This document shows, one piece after another, positions 57,718 through 64,000 of a stretch of DNA of 64,000 bases. Both the position numbers and the translations under genes were made by a program. The notes below the pieces were generated by a model that saw only the letters and a list, made by a program, of their open reading frames with translations, made no database searches and was not told the DNA's origin. The stretch comes from Streptomyces smyrnaeus. Lineage in GTDB: Bacteria; Actinomycetota; Actinomycetes; Streptomycetales; Streptomycetaceae. The stretch's first letter is position 1, and each line of letters starts with the position of its first letter. The DNA is taken from positions 62,001-126,000 of the forward strand of contig NZ_JAFFZM010000012.1 of NCBI RefSeq assembly GCF_017676345.1, in the 5' to 3' direction.

Positions 57718-58711
57718 TGTTCACCTCGTCGCTCGTCGCCCTGCTCGTGCTCGCGCTCGTCCCGTTCACCGCGCGCAGTTTGTCGTCGACCTCGGCCTCG
57801 GTGGGCATGGCGTCGGAGCAGGCGAGCCGGCCCGCGACGAGTGCGCCTGCCGCGTTGGCGAAGGCCGTCGTGCGCCGGGTGTCCCACCCGGCCAGCAGGC
57901 CGTGGCAGAGGGCGCCGCCGAAGGCGTCACCGGCACCGAGCCCGTTGACGACCTCCACCGGAGCGGGCGGTACCTCTACCGTGCGGCCCTCGGCGTCCAT
58001 GGCCAGCACGCCCGCTGGGCCCCGCTTCACGACGGCCAGCTCCACCCCGGTCGCGAGCAGCGCCCGCGCGGCGGCGTACGGCTCGTGCTCACCGGTGGCC
58101 ACGGTGCACTCGGCCAGGTTTCCGACGGCGACGGTGGTGTGCCGCAGCGCCTCCGCGTAGTACGCGCGGGCTGCCGTGGCGTCGGTGTCGGGCCAGAACA
58201 TCGGGCGCCAGTCGAGATCGAAGACGGTGGTGCCCGACTTCGCCCGGTGCTCCAGCGCGGCCAAGGTGGCCGAGCGGCTCGGTTCCTCGGCCAGCCCGGT
58301 GCCGGTGATCCAGAGGATCCGCGCGTGGCGGACGGCGCCCAGGTCCAGCTCGTCCGGGCGGATGTCCAGGTCAGGGGCTTTCGGCAGCCGGTAGAACCAG
58401 AGCGGGAAATCGTCGGGCGGGAAGATCTCGCAGAAGGTGACCGGAGTGGGCGCGATGTCCGAGGTGCCGACGAACCGGGTGCTGACGCCGTAGCCGCCGA
58501 GGGCCGTGCGGACGAAGTCGCCGAACGGGTCGCGGCCCGTCTTCGTGATCACCGCGGCGCGGTGTCCGTGGCGGGCGGCGGCCACCGCGACGTTGGTGGG
58601 GCTGCCGCCGAGGTACTTGCCGAACGAAGTGACCTGCGGCAGCCCGACACCGCTCTGGAGCGGGTACACATCCACTCCGACACGGCCCATGGTCAGCACT
58701 TCGAACGACAT
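57707..58711 (-). CDS. iolC: 5-dehydro-2-deoxygluconokinase
   Basis: A 334-residue PfkB kinase that phosphorylates 5-keto-2-deoxygluconate. GRVGVDVYPLQSGVGLPQVTSFGKYLGGSPTNVAVAAAR at the N-terminus is characteristic of IolC, DLDWRPMFWPD is a further mark, and VNGLGAGDAFGGALCHG is the ATP/anion site. Starts at 58711 (ATG), 58714 (GTG) or 58732 are open; AAGGGA fits either of the first two. It is the promoter-proximal gene of the iol operon, divergent from the LacI regulator. Confidence 0.93.
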   Translation of the reverse strand: MSFEVLTMGRVGVDVYPLQSGVGLPQVTSFGKYLGGSPTNVAVAAARHGHRAAVITKTGRDPFGDFVRTALGGYGVSTRFVGTSDIAPTPVTFCEIFPPDDFPLWFYRLPKAPDLDIRPDELDLGAVRHARILWITGTGLAEEPSRSATLAALEHRAKSGTTVFDLDWRPMFWPDTDATAARAYYAEALRHTTVAVGNLAECTVATGEHEPYAAARALLATGVELAVVKRGPAGVLAMDAEGRTVEVPPAPVEVVNGLGAGDAFGGALCHGLLAGWDTRRTTAFANAAGALVAGRLACSDAMPTEAEVDDKLRAVNGTSASTSRATSDEVNSAA

Positions 58712-59044
58712 CACGCTGGTTTCCCTTCGCACCGGAAGACCCCGGGATGGTGGGGTGGTGGCTGGACTGCCGCGCTCTACTAGCGCGCTCTAGTTCGAGT
58801 ACGATGAACCCCGTGCAAATGTCATGTCAATAGGTTGTCGCGCCGAGATGTGCCGGGAGCTCGACGGGACGCACCGTGCGGAACATCCAGCCTCGCGCGA
58901 TACCGTGCGGGCGAACGCCGAGAAACGTCGCCGCGAAACGCCGAGGAGCGGAGCCCGACCGGAAGCAGCCCGGCGACGGAACACGGCGGCTCGGAGGAAC
59001 CGGGGGGCCGCGGAGACACCGCAGGACCGCGGGAGAGCGGGAGA
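58712..59044. other. 333-bp divergent iolC/lacI promoter region
   Basis: The gap carries the repeat element at 58771-58793 near iolC. The part next to the regulator (about 58870-59040) is very rich in GAACGC, CGGAG and GGAAC-type words but I find no clear gene; open frames here are leader DNA ahead of the GTG at 59045. Promoters for both directions should lie at about 58750-58830, where the base composition is lowest. Confidence 0.5.
58771..58793. promoter_or_regulatory. Candidate LacI-family operator ahead of iolC
   Basis: CGCGCTCTA occurs twice, at 58771-58779 and 58784-58792, and the second copy lies inside the inverted repeat CTAG-CGCGCT-CTAG (58780-58793), whose centre AGCGCGCT is a perfect palindrome. 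It sits 60-82 bp ahead of iolC. LacI-type proteins favour palindromes with a central CG; binding by the adjacent regulator is inferred. Confidence 0.6.
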
Positions 59045-60082
59045 GTGAGACGACAGGTGGCAGCGACGGGCAAACAGCGTCCCACGATGGCGGACGTCGC
59101 CTCGAAGGCAGGCGTCTCCCGGGCACTGGTCTCGATCGTCTTCCGCAACCAGCCGGGAGCCGGCCAGGAGACCCGCGAACGGGTGCTGCGGGTGGCCGAC
59201 GAGCTCGGCTACCGGCCCGACAGCGCCGCCCGCCTCCTGGCCCGTGGTCGCAGCCGGGCCCTGGGCGTGATGTTCACCGTGCACCAGACCTTCCACGCCG
59301 ATCTCATCGACGGGATCTATGCCGAGGCCGAGTGCCACGGCTACGACGTACTGCTCTCCGCGACAGGTCAGGGCCGGGGGGAGCCGAAGGCCGTCGAGGC
59401 GCTGCTCAGCCACCGCTGCGAAGCGGTGATCCTGCTCGGGCCGGACTCGTCGGCCGCGGACCTCGACGCGCTCGGAAGGCGCACGGTGGCCGTCTCGGTC
59501 AGCCGCCGGACGCCCGGATCGCTGATCGACGTCGTCCACAGCGCCGAGGGCAAAGGCGTACGACAGGCCATGGACCACCTCGTCGAGAAGGGGCACCGCC
59601 GCATCGTGCACATCGACGGCGGCCGCGGCCCCGGCTCGGTCGAACGCCGACGTGCCTACCGCGCCGCCATGCGTCGGCACGGGCTGGCGTCCGACATCCG
59701 GGTGATCCCGGGCAGCCACACCGAGGAGTCGGGCATCGACGCCGGACGGCTCCTGGTCGCGGAACGCGACGCCGGACAACCGCTGCCCACCGCGGTACTG
59801 GCGGCCAACGACCGGTGCGCCATGGGGCTGTTGATGGCCTTCGGTCGGGCCGGTGTCGAGGTCCCGGGAGAGGTGTCCGTCGTCGGCTACGACGACAGCC
59901 ACCTCTCCCACCTCATGCCCGTCGGCCTGACGACAGTGCGTCAGGACGCTGTGCAGATGGCCGAGCACGCGGTCCGCTTCGCGGTGCGCCGGCTCGACAA
60001 CAAGACGCTCGAACCACAAGAGGCAGTCATCGACCCGAAGCTGGTGATCCGGGACACCAGTGGGCCGCCCCGCGAGGAATGA
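59045..60082 (+). CDS. LacI-family regulator of the inositol operon
   Basis: A 345-residue repressor. The LacI helix-turn-helix is PTMADVASKAGVSRALVSIVFRNQPGAGQETRERVLRVADELGYRPDSAARLLA, followed by a periplasmic-binding-protein-like domain with SRALGVMFTVHQTFHADLIDGI and VVGYDDSHLSHL. The GTG at 59045 has GGAGAG seven bases ahead; a GTG at 59057 is possible. The frame to 58835 is not coding. It is divergent from iolC, so it likely represses the iol operon until inositol or an inosose binds. Most known iol clusters use DeoR- or GntR-type repressors, so the LacI type is less common. Confidence 0.9.
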   Translation: MRRQVAATGKQRPTMADVASKAGVSRALVSIVFRNQPGAGQETRERVLRVADELGYRPDSAARLLARGRSRALGVMFTVHQTFHADLIDGIYAEAECHGYDVLLSATGQGRGEPKAVEALLSHRCEAVILLGPDSSAADLDALGRRTVAVSVSRRTPGSLIDVVHSAEGKGVRQAMDHLVEKGHRRIVHIDGGRGPGSVERRRAYRAAMRRHGLASDIRVIPGSHTEESGIDAGRLLVAERDAGQPLPTAVLAANDRCAMGLLMAFGRAGVEVPGEVSVVGYDDSHLSHLMPVGLTTVRQDAVQMAEHAVRFAVRRLDNKTLEPQEAVIDPKLVIRDTSGPPREE

Positions 60083-60107
60083 CGGGCAGGGACGGCGGGC
60101 CCGCGGA

Positions 60108-61229
60108 TCAGGCCAGATACTTGTGAGCTCCGCCCTCGCGCACGGTGTCCAAGGTGACGCAGTGGAAGGAGCCGCCGAAGCTGTAGACATGGCGGAAGTC
60201 GACGGGAACGCAGCGGAACCCCCAGTCCGTGAGGGCTTCGATCAGCGGCAGTTCCTGGCGCTCCACCACCACGGTCTCCGGGTCGAGTGACAGGACGTTC
60301 ATGCTGACCCACGGACTGCAGAAGTACATGGGCCAGCTGTCCGGCAGCGTGGGCTGTGGCGCCGGCCGGATCTCCCACCCGTCGAACAGGTCGCAGTGCA
60401 CATAGCGTTCGGGATGCACCAGCAGCTTTCCGGGAGCCAACGGCGCCAGCGTGGCATCGATGTGCATGGCGTGCGGGTCGTCCGTCTCGATGACGGAGAC
60501 GGTGAAGTCCTCGCCGAGGCTCCGCCGCACCCAGTCGATGCCGAACTGGTTGGTCACATGGCTGCGCTGGGCCACCACGTCCGTACCGAAGCGGAGGAAA
60601 TCGGCCGCGTCGAAGACCGGCTCGAACTCGGTGACGGCCCACCTGCCACCGTTCGCGCGGTCGCCCGACGGGGTGCGGTACAGCTCGTCGACCAGCTGCG
60701 GGCGCGGAGCGGGCAGCCATCGGGCTCCGCGCCGGAAGTAGGACTTGATCAGGGAACGGAAGGCGTCGACCTCGTGGTGGCGGCACCGCCAGGACATCGG
60801 TGCCTCGATCAGGGCGTCCCCGACGACCATCAGCAGATCCCTGGGCATCCCCGCGTACAGTCCGCCGGTGCTCTCCCACGCCGGTGTCCGGAACGACTGC
60901 TGATGATCCATGGCAGCAGGCCGCAGGACGTTGACGCCCTCAGCGGTCAGGACCTCGGCCAGCGTGTCCAACTCGGCTTCGGCGGCCTCAAGGTGAGCGG
61001 CCGGGAAGGGAAGGCCGCCGCGTTCCTGGAAGACGGCGCGGGCCGTCTCGGGCACGACATGGGCCATCGAGTCCTGCCACGTGGGGAACACCCCGCCCGC
61101 GAGCGTTCCCACGACCACTTCCTTGAGCGGGTCCCACTCGGTGCAGGAGTTCAGGGAGCGCTGCGGAGTTGCCCGGGGAGTTGTCTCCTCCTTTTCCTCG
61201 ATTTTCGGGGGGATCGTTCGACTCGTCAT
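60108..61229 (-). CDS. Glycine amidinotransferase-like enzyme (AGAT/StrB family)
   Basis: A 373-residue amidinotransferase that moves the amidino group of arginine to an amine. It is strikingly like animal AGAT: Asp131 (MPRD), Asp207 (FDAAD), His256 (MHIDAT) and Cys357 (GGSFHCVTLD) match the catalytic Asp170, Asp254, His303 and Cys407 of the human enzyme, and TEFEP, QRSHVTNQFGIDW and WVSMNVL are shared. AGAT makes guanidinoacetate from glycine; StrB relatives act on inosamine phosphate in streptomycin synthesis. It stands beside inositol genes but no aminocyclitol genes are present. The ATG at 61229 overlaps a possible small upstream frame. Confidence 0.9.
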   Translation of the reverse strand: MTSRTIPPKIEEKEETTPRATPQRSLNSCTEWDPLKEVVVGTLAGGVFPTWQDSMAHVVPETARAVFQERGGLPFPAAHLEAAEAELDTLAEVLTAEGVNVLRPAAMDHQQSFRTPAWESTGGLYAGMPRDLLMVVGDALIEAPMSWRCRHHEVDAFRSLIKSYFRRGARWLPAPRPQLVDELYRTPSGDRANGGRWAVTEFEPVFDAADFLRFGTDVVAQRSHVTNQFGIDWVRRSLGEDFTVSVIETDDPHAMHIDATLAPLAPGKLLVHPERYVHCDLFDGWEIRPAPQPTLPDSWPMYFCSPWVSMNVLSLDPETVVVERQELPLIEALTDWGFRCVPVDFRHVYSFGGSFHCVTLDTVREGGAHKYLA

Positions 61230-61402
61230 ACCGGCTCACTCTCTTTCAGCCTGCTCCGGGCCGCGGTCGGCGAGGATTTCGGTCGAGGAGTCACCAGGGC
61301 CTGTCCAAGTGATTCGATCGTGTCCGAGTACCTCTCGACTCCGATTCCCGCAACGCCGTCGGTATCGAGGGTCGTCACATCGCGCTGATGCGGCGTACCC
61401 AT
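61226..61402 (-). CDS. Possible 58-residue leader protein of the amidinotransferase gene
   Basis: From the ATG at 61402 a 58-residue frame ends in a TGA that overlaps the amidinotransferase ATG (ATGA). About 69 percent of its codons end in G or C, below local genes but above chance for the neighbouring non-coding DNA by my count. Sequence includes ERYSDTIESLGQALVTPRPK and ends KESEPV. No ribosome site stands out and I recognise no family. It could be a coupled upstream peptide or an accidental frame. Confidence 0.3.
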   Translation of the reverse strand: MGTPHQRDVTTLDTDGVAGIGVERYSDTIESLGQALVTPRPKSSPTAARSRLKESEPV

Positions 61403-61694
61403 TCGAGGAACACCGGTGAGAGAAAGCAAGAATGCAAGCAGATGATCCCCCGAGAGTGCGGAGCGGGGGCATCGGGGCGCACAGCGTGAGGCAGGGGGCG
61501 CGCACGTCCGCTGCACCGAATACGGGCAGCGAACGGCCACGCGCCGCTCACTTTTGCCCGGCGTGCGCTTCTGTGCGCACCACCCCTGCGCACCTCGCGG
61601 ATCAGCTCGTACCCCAATGAGCCGTGCGCCGGGCGAGCCGGGCCCCGAGGCGGGGCTCAACTGCGGCTGAGCCCCGCCCCACCGGGCCGCGGCG
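61230..61694. other. 465-bp gap between amidinotransferase and nitroreductase genes
   Basis: Holds the possible small frame above (61226-61402), the nitroreductase terminator at 61649-61678, and 61403-61640, which is the likely promoter region for the amidinotransferase. Several overlapping short frames there have no start signals or recognisable sequence. I see no RNA gene. Confidence 0.5.
61649..61678. terminator. Perfect 11-bp hairpin after the nitroreductase gene
   Basis: GGCGGGGCTCA (61649-61659), loop ACTGCGGC, exact complement (61668-61678), just past the nitroreductase stop on its strand. Confidence 0.8.
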
Positions 61695-62402
61695 CTACTC
61701 GGTGAATCGGGTGGTCTCGCTCAGATCCGCGCGCGGGACGGTGATGCTGTTGACCGGGGCGGACGGGTCCGCGTAGCCGAAGGAGATGCCGAGCAGCAGC
61801 TTCCGGTCCTCCGGCACGTCCAGGGAGCGGCGCACCGTGTCGGCGTAGAAGCTGAGGAGGCCCTGCGGACAGCTCGCGATGCCGTGTGCGGTCAGCGCGA
61901 GGAGCAGCGTCTGGCCGTACATGCCGACGTCGGCGGCCATCCGCACCTCCGCGCTGGAGGGCAGGAACAGCAGGGCGACGTGTGGTGCCCCGTAGAAGTC
62001 CAGGCTCTCGACGTCGTACGCGGCGCGTGCGGCGTGGTCCTCACGGCCGATACCGAGGGCCCCGTACATCGCAGCGCCTGCCGCAGCTCGTCGCTCGTTG
62101 TGGATGTCGCTGTACATGGCCTCGTCGTAGGGGTAGTCCGGCGTCATCCGGCCGGCTTCGTGTGCGACCCGCAGGTCCGCACCGAGCCGGTCGCGTGCAC
62201 TGCCGCTGACCACTTCGACGCACCACGGCTGGGTGTTGGAGTTGGACGGGGCGGCGCCTGCCAGGGAGAACACGGAGCGGAGCGTTTCGTCCGGTACGGG
62301 ATCGGGACGGAAGGCGCGGATGGCGCGACGGCCGCGTATGAGCTGTTCCGCGTGGGTGCGGAGGGAGGCGTCGGCGGGGGAGGGCAGGGTGGTGGTGCTC
62401 AT
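61695..62402 (-). CDS. Nitroreductase-family FMN oxidoreductase
   Basis: A 235-residue flavin enzyme. RRAIRAFRPDPVPDETLRSVFSLAGAAPSNSNTQPWCVEVV is the typical FMN-binding N-terminus, DVGMYGQTLLLALTAHGIASCPQG the middle helix and LLLGISFGYAD the C-terminal strand. It reduces nitro groups, quinones or other acceptors with NAD(P)H. It follows the TetR gene by 54 bp on the same strand, so the two are likely one operon under the paired operators upstream. Physiological substrate unknown. Confidence 0.92.
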   Translation of the reverse strand: MSTTTLPSPADASLRTHAEQLIRGRRAIRAFRPDPVPDETLRSVFSLAGAAPSNSNTQPWCVEVVSGSARDRLGADLRVAHEAGRMTPDYPYDEAMYSDIHNERRAAAGAAMYGALGIGREDHAARAAYDVESLDFYGAPHVALLFLPSSAEVRMAADVGMYGQTLLLALTAHGIASCPQGLLSFYADTVRRSLDVPEDRKLLLGISFGYADPSAPVNSITVPRADLSETTRFTE

Positions 62403-62456
62403 GGGCTGTTCGGGTCCTCGGTAGGGAGTGGGTGTCGGATTCGGTTGCTGGTCCGC

Positions 62457-63029
62457 TCACTGGTCCAGGTAGGAGCGGACGATGCGGGCCGCCGCTTCCT
62501 TGAGCGCGGCGGCGGAGCGGTCCGCGGAGAAGATCTGGGTGGTGACGTTGGCGCCTTCCACCAGCATCTGGAGCATGTAGGCCAGCCCTTGCGGGTCGCG
62601 GACCGGCAGCGGGGCGATGAGTTCGACCAGCATCTCCAGGTACTCGGCCTTCAACGCGCCGGCTTTCCGGTGCACCGGGTGCTCGCGGTCGGGGAACTCG
62701 ACGCAGGCGTTGGCCAGCGGACAGCCGCGGAAGTCCGGTTCGCTGATCCGGTCGGCGATGGCTCCGATCACATACTCCAGTTGGGCCGACGGATCGTCCG
62801 GGCAGGCGGCGCGCGCCTCCTCCAGCCAGGTACGCGGAGGTGCTGCCTGTGCCTCCACATAGGCGACCGCGAGGCGGTCCTTCGACTCGAAGTTCCGGTA
62901 GATGCTCGGTTTCCCCACTCCGGAGCGCTCCGCGATCTCCGCGACGCCGACTGAGCGGATGCCTTCTCGGTAGAACAGGTCGCAGGCGACATTCCAGACG
63001 CGCTGTCCTGCCGGTGACCGCGCTTCCAT
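62457..63029 (-). CDS. TetR-family transcriptional regulator
   Basis: A 190-residue repressor. The helix-turn-helix is VAEIAERSGVGKPSIYRNFESKDRLAVAYVE after an N-terminal helix (WNVACDLFYREGIRSVGV). The C-terminal part has FRGCPLANACVEFPDREHPVHRKAGALKAEYLE, a Cys and His arrangement frequent in TetR proteins that sense electrophiles or redox change. The frame extends to 63143, but the ATG at 63029 has AGGAG six bases ahead. It heads an operon with a nitroreductase and has two operators immediately upstream, so it is probably autoregulated. Confidence 0.92.
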   Translation of the reverse strand: MEARSPAGQRVWNVACDLFYREGIRSVGVAEIAERSGVGKPSIYRNFESKDRLAVAYVEAQAAPPRTWLEEARAACPDDPSAQLEYVIGAIADRISEPDFRGCPLANACVEFPDREHPVHRKAGALKAEYLEMLVELIAPLPVRDPQGLAYMLQMLVEGANVTTQIFSADRSAAALKEAAARIVRSYLDQ

Positions 63030-63086
63030 GTCGCGCTCCTTCTCATGACGGCCGGAGGGCCTGCTCAGGGCCCGCGAACTGGCGAC

Positions 63087-63124
63087 GTACCGTTCGGTAC
63101 TCAAGGGAGCGTACCGATCGGTAC
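63087..63124. promoter_or_regulatory. Paired TetR operators
   Basis: GTACCG-TT-CGGTAC (63087-63100) and GTACCG-AT-CGGTAC (63111-63124) are two 14-bp inverted repeats with 24 bp between their centres; the second is a perfect palindrome. They lie 58-95 bp ahead of the TetR start. TACCGnnCGGTA is a frequent binding site form for TetR proteins controlling oxidoreductases. Confidence 0.88.
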
Positions 63125-63183
63125 TACGGGAGTCAACGGCCACTCCCCGAAGCGGTGCGAAACACCGGCCGACTGGCTGCGGC

Positions 63184-64000
63184 TCAGAACACCGACCAGC
63201 CGGTCAGCGAGGTGAACGCGTCCAGCGCCGCCACCCCGGCCACCGAGTTGCCGCGCAGGTCGAGGCCGGGGCTCCACACGCACAGGGTGCACCGGCCCGG
63301 GACCACCGCGAGGATGCCGCCGCCGACGCCGCTCTTGCCGGGAAGCCCCACCCGGTACGCGAAGTCGCCCGCCGCGTCGTAGGTGCCACAGGTGAGCATG
63401 ACGGCGTTGATCCGCTTGGCCTCGCGGGCGGGCAGCAGTCGGGAGCCGTCCGAACCCACTCCGTGCCGGGCCAGGAAGGAGCCGGCGAGCGCCAGATCGC
63501 GGCAGCTCATGGAGATCGAGCACTGCCAGAAGTAGTGCTCCAGCACCGTCGGGACGGGGTTGTCCAGATTGCCGTAGCTGGCCATGAAGTGCGCCAGGGC
63601 CGCGTTGCGGTCGCCGTGTTCGGACTCGGAGGAGGCCACGGCCGGGTCGAAGGCGACCGCGGTGTTGTCGCTCTGGGTGCGCAGAAATTCCAGCATGGCG
63701 GTGCCGGCGTCACCGGTGAGCGACTGCAGCCGATCGGTGACCACCAGCGCCCCCGCGTTGATGAAGGGGTTGCGCGGGATGCCGTTCTCGTACTCCAGCT
63801 GCACCAGGGAGTTGAAGGGGGTGCCGGACGGCTCCCGTCCCACGCGTCGCCACAGGCTCTCGCCGTCCTGGGCCAGCACGAGCGCCAGGCTGAAGGTCTT
63901 GGAGATGCTCTGCACGGAGAAGGGCACCTCCCAGTCGCCGACCCCGGTGACCGAGCCGTCCACATCCGCGACCGCCATACCGAAGCCGCCCAGGTCCACC
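63184..64000 (-). CDS. glsA: Glutaminase, 5' end cut by window edge
   Basis: About 272 residues of a serine-dependent glutaminase (glutamine to glutamate and ammonia). SVQSISKTFSLALVL holds the catalytic Ser-x-x-Lys; ENGIPRNPFINAGALVVTD, EHYFWQCSISMSCRDLALAGSFLARHG and RVGLPGKSGVGGGILAVVPG match GlsA. Full-length proteins are about 305 residues, so some 30 N-terminal residues lie beyond 64000; the internal GTG near 63999 is not the true start. It ends 60 bp from the TetR operator region and is separately expressed. Confidence 0.95.
   Translation of the reverse strand, partial: VDLGGFGMAVADVDGSVTGVGDWEVPFSVQSISKTFSLALVLAQDGESLWRRVGREPSGTPFNSLVQLEYENGIPRNPFINAGALVVTDRLQSLTGDAGTAMLEFLRTQSDNTAVAFDPAVASSESEHGDRNAALAHFMASYGNLDNPVPTVLEHYFWQCSISMSCRDLALAGSFLARHGVGSDGSRLLPAREAKRINAVMLTCGTYDAAGDFAYRVGLPGKSGVGGGILAVVPGRCTLCVWSPGLDLRGNSVAGVAALDAFTSLTGWSVF

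Noticed and set aside
61375..61620. Several overlapping short frames on both strands
   Set aside because: None has a start signal, a family or coupling to a neighbour, apart from the 61226-61402 frame listed with low confidence.
1..64000. Mobile elements, CRISPR arrays, tRNA and rRNA genes
   Set aside because: I looked for transposases, integrases, direct-repeat arrays with spacers and tRNA cloverleaf segments in the gaps and saw none.

Overview
The window is chromosomal DNA from a high-GC actinomycete, almost certainly a Streptomyces. Support: very high GC with strong GC bias at third codon positions, frequent GTG starts, many four-base ATGA/GTGA gene overlaps, many one- and two-component local regulators (GntR, LysR, TetR, LacI, XRE, ECF sigma), F420-dependent enzymes, a SpoIIE-type phosphatase with an ATPase domain, and the AGTTCCCCGCGCCCC hairpin common in streptomycete genomes. 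I see no tRNA, rRNA, CRISPR array, transposase, integrase or phage gene. The region reads as an accessory catabolic part of a chromosome. Genes at both edges are cut (a GntR regulator on the left, a glutaminase on the right).

Layout. 1-2.6 kb: GntR regulator divergent from an alanine/glycine-type sodium symporter. 2.6-5.6 kb: a secreted class A beta-lactamase divergent from a LysR regulator and a cytoplasmic penicillin-recognising-like protein, the arrangement known as bla-blaA-blaB in Streptomyces cacaoi. 5.7-12.7 kb: secreted GH114 galactosaminidase, sugar ABC importer (binding lipoprotein plus two permeases), PfkB kinase and GH4 glycosidase, which together read as uptake and breakdown of an alpha-galactosaminan or alpha-galactoside. 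12.7-20.7 kb: ECF sigma factor with membrane anti-sigma partner, small monooxygenase/TetR pair, XRE/SDR pair, YrdC-like protein, two F420-type enzymes and a secreted amidase. 20.7-28.8 kb: multi-domain SpoIIE phosphatase, ASCH protein, ferredoxin-fused FNR next to an AurF-like diiron oxygenase, and two divergently arranged DUF1990-type genes with a small hydrophobic protein.

28.9-35.1 kb: GntR regulator and a four-gene operon (mannonate dehydratase, fructuronate reductase, MFS symporter, idonate/gulonate 5-dehydrogenase) that forms a complete route from L-gulonate to 2-keto-3-deoxygluconate. 35.1-42 kb: SDR, GNAT, then a pipecolate/lysine catabolic operon (FAD oxidase, hglS-type 2-oxoadipate dioxygenase, piperideine-6-carboxylate dehydrogenase) with a divergent LysR. 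42-46.6 kb: PaoABC-type molybdenum aldehyde oxidoreductase with a divergent TetR and two clear operators. 46.7-50.2 kb: CBS protein, then a salicylate synthase/salicylate-AMP ligase pair with no assembly line nearby. 50.4-60.1 kb: myo-inositol catabolism (iolC, IolJ-like aldolase, iolD, iolE, transporter, iolG, sugar isomerase) with a divergent LacI regulator; iolA and iolB are not here. 60.1-64 kb: an animal-AGAT-like amidinotransferase, a TetR-nitroreductase operon with paired operators, and the glutaminase.

Most modules follow one plan: a local regulator, palindromic operators in the adjacent promoter gap, and a tightly packed operon often closed by a strong hairpin.
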